Shown in pieces: positions 56,889 through 64,000 of a stretch of 64,000 nt of DNA (positions are counted from its first letter, which is position 1; each line of letters starts with the position of its first letter). The notes under the pieces are model-generated. The model was not told the DNA's origin. It made no database searches and saw nothing but the letters and a program-made list of their open reading frames with translations. The DNA lies in contig LLCB01000269.1 in NCBI GenBank assembly GCA_001414345.1, forward strand, positions 1 through 64,000, written 5' to 3'. Source of the DNA: Hymenoscyphus infarciens (Eukaryota > Ascomycota > Leotiomycetes > Helotiales > Helotiaceae). A program made the translations under genes and the position numbers.

Positions 56889-59330
56889 ATGTCGGACCAC
56901 GAAGAAGAGAATAGCAATGCCGGCTTGGATGCAATTGATCATCAGGTAATTATTCTGGCTGGGGCAGACTGCGGATCATACTAACTCGTGAATAGCCTGC
57001 CTTCATTTACACGCCCCTTCACCATCAGCCTCGCAGCGATGCAGCGATCGAACCACCTACAAAGCGAAGGAAGATAGCCCGAGGGAAATCAGGGCCAACA
57101 GTGCAACCAAACACAATTAAATTCGAACCCCTTTTGCTCGGAGCTGAGAGCGAGGATTGTGTATTGTTACGGCAGGAGCTATTTCAAACATGCTGGTCGG
57201 AAACAGACTCGCGCATCCAGGTACAACCTATTCCCGCAGAGAGAGTCCCCGGAACATATAGCTGAGAGGTCATAGTCAATTCTAGATGAAGCAAATGAAG
57301 ATACGTTAGCAGAAGTAACTGCTTTTGTCAACAGTCCCGAGGATTTAGGGTAAGAGGGGAAATATCATCCTATTTGAGTTCCCTACTAAAAGATATGTAG
57401 GGTCAATGACAGGTTACCTGCCAGTTTTATTGTTACTGGCCCGAATATTGCCTCCCAGGGACTCTTATTCAAGCAACTATCTACTCGACTCAGAGCAGAG
57501 ATTGATGGACCCGTAATCATTTTACGTTCAGGAGACGCTTCAAATTTAAAAACTATTTTGAAGCAGCTCATCCGTGCAGCTACAAACCAAGGTTCTGATG
57601 ATGAGGAGGTGCTTCACGAGCAAGATGTAGGAGACTTCTTTTCTTCTCCACAATCACCCGCTTACTCTTATTCAGGGACGGAAACTTTTGTATTATGATC
57701 TCGAGATCCTTCGTGGTTTCGTCAAAGCACATGATTGCAAGAAAGTCGTGGTTGCATTTCAGGATAGTGAGGGGTTTGACACAAGTTTATTGGTCGAATT
57801 GATCACATTATTCAGGTAAGTGGCGCCGAGACAGAAAAATCCGATGCTAATTATTTTCTTAGTTCTTGGAAAGATCGCATTCCATTTGTGCTTTTATTTG
57901 GAATAGCAACATCTGTTGAGCTTTTCCAGGAAAGACTTACACAATCTGCGAGTCGCTGTATATACGGAATACAGGTCGATGTTGAGCAGAGCAGTGTCAT
58001 TATTGAGAAAATCTTTCAGAAAGCCGTTGCCAGCTCCGGGGCACCTTTAAGACTGGGGCCTACACTTCTTTCCACACTGATAGAACGGCAGCAAGATCAT
58101 GTTCAGAGTGTGCAATCTTTTATTGCTGCCATCAAGGTAAGCTAAAGCACCTATTTTTTGATTACAACAAAGCGCTGATATAGATAGTACACATATATGT
58201 GTCATTTCTACGGCAATGCAATGAGTCTGTTAAGCGATATATCAGGGAGCTTCGCAAAATCCCTCGAGCGTCTGCACCCACCCCATTATGAAGCAATCCG
58301 AATGCTTCCATCGTTTAGAAAATTGGTAGAGTCTAAGGTGAAGAACCAGGAAAGAATTCGCGCTCGAGAACTTCTCGAAGAAGATGCCGTTGTACTCGAG
58401 GAAATCGAAATTGCTCTCGAGTCCAAAGAAAAGGACATCCTTCGACTACTGAGGGCCTTACATGTTTTTCAGAAAGCAGTAAACGAAGTAGATGGGGGTA
58501 TTGACCTATACATAACTATTTTCGAAGGTGGACTGCAAGATTCCGAATACCTCGAGCGAATGCTGAATTCAATAAATGGTATGGCACCTGAAGAACTGAT
58601 TGCTTTTACAAGCAGAATCATTGCCGCCATACAGGATGGGAGCCCAGAAATGGAGCTTGAAGGATGGCCCGACGAAGAGGAAAAGTTCTTAGTACAAGTT
58701 CAAGAAATTGAGACGAGGGTCGCTTCCTTACTGGAACAGGCAGAGGAGAACGGCGTTCCAATCCGCAGTAGCGAGGCAATTAACAGCAAAAGCATGCGAA
58801 CAACTGTCGTTGCCCAGCGAGTGGAATTGGCCAGGCAAAAATCAACTATCTCCGAAGCAGAGAGAGAATTCATCGGTCTCACCGAAAGATTAACAGCCCT
58901 CCTTGATAAATACTTTACCCTGGACAACCCGCAAGACCTATTTTTACACGAAACATGGCTCTGCGACTCCACAACCTCAATCCTCGACGTCTTCGCCCCG
59001 AAACCTAGAACAGTTATCGAGGAAGCACTTTTGGCACCAAATCAATTCATCAATTGTGAAGTTGTCACCGAGGGTGATACGCCATCCGCTACTCAACCTG
59101 CTGTTGCTATTTTGTATCAGAGGTATTTGGAGGCGGGAGCTTTGATAAATATGGCTGATATGTGGTCTTCTTTCTTGGAGATTTTGGCTGGTGATGATCC
59201 GGATTATGATGAGAGAGAAGCTTTGATGCTGTTCTATAGGGGACTGGCTGATTTGAAATTGTTGGGGATGGTTAAGCAGACTAAGAAGAAGGCGGATCAT
59301 TTGGCTAAGGTTAGTTGGAGGGGAGTATGA
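56889..59330 (+). CDS. ORC3: Origin recognition complex subunit 3
   Basis: Seven exons (56889-56945, 56996-57220, 57276-57349, 57401-57626, 57676-57815, 57863-58136, 58188-59330) give 712 residues, all joins in phase. The RecA-like/AAA-derived region has FIVTGPNIASQGLLFKQLSTRL, YYDLEILRGFVKAHDCKKVVVAFQDSEGFD and RIPFVLLFGIATSVELFQERL, then KYTYMCHFYGNAMSLL, the ORC3 signature after the last junction. The insertion and winged-helix parts complete the C-terminus (PAVAILYQRYLEAGALINMADMW). ORC3 is a core subunit of the hexamer that marks replication origins and loads MCM2-7 in the nucleus. The Walker A motif is degenerate, as expected for ORC3, which does not hydrolyse ATP. Confidence 0.93.
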
Positions 59331-60026
59331 GGTGGGGTCCAGGTATAGAGTACTTGTAGGATGTAAATAATACGATGTCTTTGTGAATTCAGTTTGCTGC
59401 ATCGAGTTCATGGCTCACTGCGTCTACTGGATGTACTCTGGTATGCAATATTCACTAATGATAACATTGACCAGTTCTGTCTAAACATACTGTAAATTCA
59501 CTCTAAGTTAATCTCTATACTCTGTTCAGCTAATTTACTATTAGGACGTTCGGTTATTTAATTCGTATTAAAAAGTAGACAAAGAATGCTATAAAAAAAA
59601 GAATCTAACAAAAAAATACAATAGCAAAAGATAGCAAGAGTTCGTGCCTACCCCCCACCCAGGGTTAAAGTAACAGGCCTTACAGCTTTACTCAAGCATG
59701 TAGTCTGGTAATCAAAGGTCGTCAATCTCAAGGCTTTTTGGGGCTGTTAGCAATTTGGTCATGTGGCGTAGTTATTAAGGTTGGTGTTGATTGGTTTGTC
59801 GTGGGTAGCTTTTGTCCTATTTAGTACTATAACCCAGTATTGAAATTGTGAGTCTTATTGGTTTTATTGACGGTTATCCACTAAATATAATGGGTAAGCT
59901 TCCTTGTAGAATAACAACATGAGTGTTTAATACTCCAATTAGTGAATAAAGCATACCTGTTCCTACAACTATCACCCTCAACACTAACCAACCTAACCAA
60001 CTATCTCTATGCTAAAACCTGCCCAT
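59331..60026. other. Intergenic between convergent genes
   Basis: 3' side of ORC3 and of the Zn2Cys6 pseudogene. AT-rich, with no gene recognised. Confidence 0.5.
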
Positions 60027-61810
60027 TCAAGATTCATACTCCTGTTTAAACTGACAACAAGGCAAAATCTTGATACCTTTGCTAAAACTCCAATTCACCT
60101 CTCCCTTCAGCTGTATCTTAGACCAAAACCACTTCGCCTCTCTAGACTCAGCATCGATGCTAAAGAATGCAATATCCGGAACAAAAATACATGAATAACT
60201 GCCCATATAGTGTTGCGAAGTCAGGTGGCAGTATTTAAGAGAGCGGAAGATTTCATGGGCAAGGCCTTGTATGTTGGATGCTATGCCTAGTAATGGTGTT
60301 CTCGGCTCGTCAGGTTCTTCTTTGTGGAACTTGGTAGTGCTTTGAATGGAAGTTGTTTGAGGAGAAAGTCCATAGCTATCCGCATATGGATATTGATTCT
60401 CCCCCTCTTTGATTCTTTCAATTGTTTGTAAAAGGAGGTTTCTCGTAACATCATAAGTACAAACCGTATACGCTATCCAAAGACCACCAAATTCAAGCAC
60501 AGTCTCGAATACCAAACCCTCTTGATCGCTTGTAAAATCACTTCTCGATTCGGGAGAGATTTCCCAGCAAGCATATGGGTGTTTGTTTATGAAACAATGC
60601 CACCAGTTGTTAAACTCTTGGATGGAGGCTTGAACTCGGGATTTCAGTTCGAGAAGATGGTTGATTTCCACTCCTGAGGTGTGATCGCTTATTTCTGCGA
60701 GGTAGGTGGCGGCGTCGGAGAGGATGTCGAGAAGGTAGTCCATTGGTTGTTTCGAAGCGGGGTCGTTGGCCCTAGAAGCAGAATTAGTTGTTGTATTAGA
60801 ATTAGTGTTTGTATGTATTAGACGAAGCATGTTGCTCGCCTTGTCTCAATACGTTTCTCGAAATAAATGGACACTTTTGTGTATTCAGCTTACCAAGGAA
60901 TAGTCTTCCACTCCGGCTCGCTTAAAAATGTGCTCTGTCCCAAGAACATCGCTTTCGACAACTGTAACTATTTAGAAATTGAAAACAACCACACCTTTTT
61001 CAAGAATAACACACCAACATGACCCTCTGATCATGAAAGACACTCTTTTCCGGAAACCTCTGATACTTCTCTGGACCACCAGCCCTTGTCAAAAGACCCA
61101 ATCCCTCAGCATGAAAATTCCAAGCCTGTCCAGTTCTCCTATCAAGAATCTAACACCATAATAAGCACTATTGATCTCCATAGTCCGTAATATGAATCTC
61201 CATAGCTCATACATACAACAAGCAGTAACACAAAACAACGTATTAAAACTCCCCATCTTCTCCAGGTCTCCCAACCACTCCCTCAAATCTTTCAAACCCC
61301 ACCCATACACTTCCTCGAATCCTCAATAACCTTTTCCGAATGATGTGCTTGCCTAAAAATTATCAAGGCTAAGGAGTACAAGGTATGAGAGGGCTCAGAA
61401 TTACGGACCGCTTCTTGGATCCAAATCGCTTTCGCGGCTTCCCGTCCCTGGGTATGTGCTCTCGGAAGTCGTCCTTCGAAGAGTTTACTCATGAGAAAGG
61501 TTATTATCATGGTATCTCGGAAGGCTGTGAGTAGCAATTCTACGGAGGTTTTAGGGGGTGGGGCCTAGATTTTGGTGTGGGTGTGGTATAAATGATTCGA
61601 TTTCTACCCCATTTCGAGCTCTTCTTGTTGTGTACGTGAAAGTGAAATTGCGTGTTCAACACGAGGCCTTTCGTCTATGAAATTCAGTTGTATGTAGCCT
61701 TTACATGTTATCCCGGCTTTTTGACATCGTTGACAGGTAGGTCGTTGTTCGTCACATTTTTACTCGTGGGGTTTTTGCTGGAGAGACAATCCGTTGCTTC
61801 GACGAGGCAT
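60027..61810 (-). pseudogene. Zn2Cys6 fungal transcription factor, decayed
   Basis: The start ATG at 61810 leads to a binuclear-cluster remnant: CLSSKN, then after a frame change KCDEQRPTCQRCQKAGITC. The second Cys of the first CxxC pair is Ser and the reading frame shifts inside the cluster. Downstream fragments of a Fungal_trans_2-type body follow: FRDTMIITFLMSKLFEGR, EAVRNSEPSHTLYSLALII, a shift near 61305 into YGWGLKDLREWLGDLEKM, WNFHAEGLGLLTRAGGPEKYQ, MFLGQSTFLSEPEWKTIPW and the last exon (60771-60027), which is intact with NDPASKQPMDYLLDILSDAATYLAEI. Splice signals around the last intron are good. The DNA-binding domain cannot form, so regulation by this gene is not expected. A MITE lies 170 bp upstream. 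Confidence 0.8.
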
Positions 61811-63179
61811 GTTTGGATGAAATTTACGGCGTATCGTTTGTGTTTTGTGAGTGCAATGATCTGATGGTCATCCATGCCGCTTTTTGGTATATCTGTCAGT
61901 GAGTACATGACCCACTTTGTAGTGTTGACCAATCATATTGAAGATATACTTTGAGGACTCTCTCGCTTACCCCTCCTCACCAGGGGGTGTCACTACTCTG
62001 TCCAAAATGACCTGAAAACACACCAAAAGTCTCTAACTTCTCCTACTAATTATAGAGTAACCCTTTTATGAATTTTTTTCAAACTAAGTATAGATGTTTA
62101 ATTAAGTAGATACTTAAAGCTCCTTAGATTTTTTTCTATAATAAAGTAACATATAGTATATATTAAATAAATCTCTTAGAGGATTTGTTAGTAAAATAAT
62201 AATCTTTAATACTATAGGCGTAGAGCAAGAGTTATAACTAAAAGCTTAGTTAGAACTGTGTTTTTCTTATAAAGTTCTACGTCTTTTATTATTATTACGA
62301 TATAGTATACTATATGTTTCATGTTATAAAGCTGTAAAGAGGGTGACTTTTGGTGTGTTTTCGGTTGATTTTGGCCTGTGCGTACACAGTAGTGACACCC
62401 CCTGGTGTCCTCACAGGATGACTTAAAATGAACAATTATGCTACCATAAATCTCACTTTTTTGTATGTTGCACCCATTCTATTAAATTATAGTATCTTGG
62501 AGACTTGTAATAATCTAATTAACTGAAGGGAGTGCCGATTGTTTGAACTTGCTGTCTAAATAACATTTACTAAATGGAGTTGATGATAATTGGGTTACTT
62601 GAGCAGAGTCCAGAAGTGACTAGATCTATTACGACGCTGGTGTATATCTAGACAGGATTGATCTCAAGTAAAGCATACCAGCTCGCTAGCAAGATCCTAA
62701 GCCACTGGAATTCAAACTCCTCCTCTCGACCCAAGAGAGATGTTGTGCTGTATCGGTTCCATTCTTGATCATCTGTGCTCCTGTGTATTTCTTGAGTAGA
62801 CCATATAGTATGGGAGACAAGTGTTGAAGGTGTGGATAACCTATATAAACACTTCAAAAGCAGTCATACAAAAGAAAATCAAAACCAATCATCAATAGTT
62901 CGAAGACCTTCATTACGGGTCCAATGCATGATATGCCATTAATCTTTTGCTCCAGCAATGCTAATGCTGCGTTCATTCCCCGCAGGACATTTTCTGCTGC
63001 CGTGAAAATAACTCCTAAATAATCGCCATCCAGCATTTGCCATTCGCGCACATGGTCCCCACTACCTAAAAAGAAAATCCCAAGATCCCTCAGCTTGGCT
63101 GGCCCCATGAATCATTCGTCCGTCCGTCCGTCAGGCCTATAATTTCCGAAGATCAAAGCTACAAGACAGAGTATTTGCT
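61811..63179. other. Intergenic with a miniature inverted-repeat element
   Basis: Holds the 430-bp MITE at 61978-62407, AT-rich DNA, and the 3' side of NPL4. Short frames at 62854-63108 do not match a family. Confidence 0.5.
61978..62407. mobile_element. MITE with long inverted repeats, about 430 bp
   Basis: The two ends share an inverted repeat of about 55 bp that begins CACCAGGGGGTGTCACTACT and later includes GAAAACACACCAAAAGTC on both sides, with a 9-nt gap difference. The interior is AT-rich and non-coding. TCCT abuts both ends; extending into the repeat end, TCCTCAC is found at 61974-61980 and 62408-62414, so the target duplication is either 4 or 7 bp. The CAGGG-type end resembles hAT termini, but the duplication length does not settle the superfamily. 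Confidence 0.75.
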
Positions 63180-64000
63180 CTATCCTAGCCTTACATCCCC
63201 AATCTTTTTAGCAAGTCGGTCGTCGCCGCTACCATCACCGCTTGATGGCGATGGCCGTTTGGGGGGTCTCTCACCAGTCGATTGTAATATTGCAAGTAAA
63301 GTAGCCCAGCCAGGTGTTGAGAACAACTGAAAGCCATCGGCAAGATCGTGCTGAGAAGCGACCCTACAGAGAAGAGCTTCTTCATCCTGATGGATAATTA
63401 GCTTGAGTTTGCAAAAAAACAGAAGGAGAGAAAGAAAGAAAGGGTATTGCGCTAAGCTTACCTTACTCATTACACCATAGCCGTGAAGGAAGCAGATAAG
63501 ATGGAAATCAGAAACTGCCGAGATTCCTTCTTCCACCTCCTTGAGCTCACCATTCTTGTCCAAGGGCAACCGTCGACTAAGGTCTCCGAGGTCTTGGGCC
63601 TGGCCAATGACTGCCCGATTTTCGATGGTAAAGCCAGGGGGGTTGGCCTTGAATTGAGGATTGGATTGCGTGGGGAAACCGTGTGTAAGTGTGACTAGAA
63701 GATATTCAACAGGAAATGAAGGTTTGGCATTTTCCTGCACTTGGGCACCATATTCGTTGATTTTTCGGAAGAAGACTTCAGGGATGTAACGTTCCTTACT
63801 CACAGTACCATCATCATCTTCCTCACCGCGGACGAGCATGACTGACGGGTCAACAGATGGCTCCACAATGTCTGCTCGTACCATTTCCACAGCGGAATTT
63901 GAGGCTTGGTAGGCAGAGATGGCAATTTGGCCGGCCTCATCTCCGGTGATAACGCATGTTACAAAGTTGGAGCCAAATTTTCCTGTATCGCTCCATTTGG
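63180..64000 (-). CDS. NPL4: NPL4, C-terminal part (5' end beyond window)
   Basis: The partial gene reads from the window edge to a stop at 63180-63182. The NPL4 domain includes [70 protein letters not shown] and [12 protein letters not shown], ending [13 protein letters not shown]. An intron at 63461-63387 (GTAAGC to CAG, 75 nt) joins MSK to DEEALLC. It is a multiple of three without a stop, so retention would not break the frame. NPL4 with UFD1 is the ubiquitin-binding cofactor of Cdc48/p97 for ERAD and extraction of ubiquitylated proteins from membranes and chromatin. The zinc-finger and UBX-like N-terminus lies outside. Confidence 0.93.
   Translation of the reverse strand, partial: KWSDTGKFGSNFVTCVITGDEAGQIAISAYQASNSAVEMVRADIVEPSVDPSVMLVRGEEDDDGTVSKERYIPEVFFRKINEYGAQVQENAKPSFPVEYLLVTLTHGFPTQSNPQFKANPPGFTIENRAVIGQAQDLGDLSRRLPLDKNGELKEVEEGISAVSDFHLICFLHGYGVMSKVSLAQYPFFLSLLLFFCKLKLIIHQDEEALLCRVASQHDLADGFQLFSTPGWATLLAILQSTGERPPKRPSPSSGDGSGDDRLAKKIGDVRLG

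Noticed and set aside
62854..63108. 84-codon minus-strand frame downstream of NPL4
   Set aside because: No family match and immediately beyond the NPL4 stop; likely UTR.
1..64000. CRISPR arrays, bacterial operons or ribosome binding sites
   Set aside because: The window is eukaryotic; spaced direct repeats of CRISPR type were not seen.
1..64000. Secondary-metabolite gene cluster
   Set aside because: The lone acetyltransferase, dehydrogenase relic and regulators are not accompanied by a PKS, NRPS, terpene synthase or P450, so no cluster is claimed.

Overview
This is a 64-kb stretch of a filamentous ascomycete (Pezizomycotina) nuclear genome. The evidence is short GT-AG introns in most genes, single-copy fungal housekeeping genes in mixed orientation with short intergenic gaps, Zn2Cys6-type and Fungal_trans_2-type regulator proteins, a HET-domain relic, and AT-rich degraded repeats. 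Codon use and gene content would fit Leotiomycetes, but the order cannot be fixed from the sequence alone.

Region by region. 1-9 kb: a wrecked short-chain dehydrogenase, a Fungal_trans_2 protein, phosphomannomutase (SEC53), a branched-chain aminotransferase, and an alcohol-acetyltransferase-like gene split by a hAT-type miniature transposon. 9-25 kb: a large disordered protein, a glycine-rich RRM protein, a ChaC-type gamma-glutamylcyclotransferase with an unusually long intron, a penta-EF-hand protein and TVP23. 25-41 kb: a conserved block with the DNA helicase MPH1, the splicing helicase PRP16, the ribosome-biogenesis WD protein PWP1, an unrecognised 254-residue protein and a TLS1/Hep59 protein. 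42-52.7 kb: an accessory island with a RING protein, an unrecognised 337-residue protein, a SET/TPR pseudogene, a HET-domain pseudogene and about 3 kb of AT-rich degraded repeats ending in a tRNA-like relic. 52.8-59.3 kb: housekeeping again, with a GPATCH11-type G-patch protein, a mitochondrial PPR protein and ORC3. 60-64 kb: a Zn2Cys6 regulator pseudogene, a second miniature transposon, and the C-terminal part of NPL4 running off the window edge.

The intact genes serve unrelated core functions (mannose activation, amino-acid transamination, glutathione turnover, Golgi traffic, DNA repair and replication, splicing, ribosome assembly, ubiquitin-dependent extraction), and no operon-like pathway cluster is seen. 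Several pairs are divergent over short shared promoters: PRP16/PWP1, the PPR gene/ORC3 and the aminotransferase/acetyltransferase pair. The aminotransferase/acetyltransferase promoter carries a perfect Gcn4/CpcA-type site and a Leu3-type CCG-N4-CGG site.

The clearest structural discovery is the 657-bp element inside the acetyltransferase gene. It has 19-bp perfect terminal inverted repeats and an exact 8-bp target duplication, and removing it in silico restores one continuous reading frame. Other points are two micro-exons (22 and 19 nt), four genes decayed by indels and stop codons, and two more candidate miniature inverted-repeat elements. I did not find a convincing novel multi-gene system. 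The 42-52 kb island with its unrecognised 337-residue protein is the best place to look for one.
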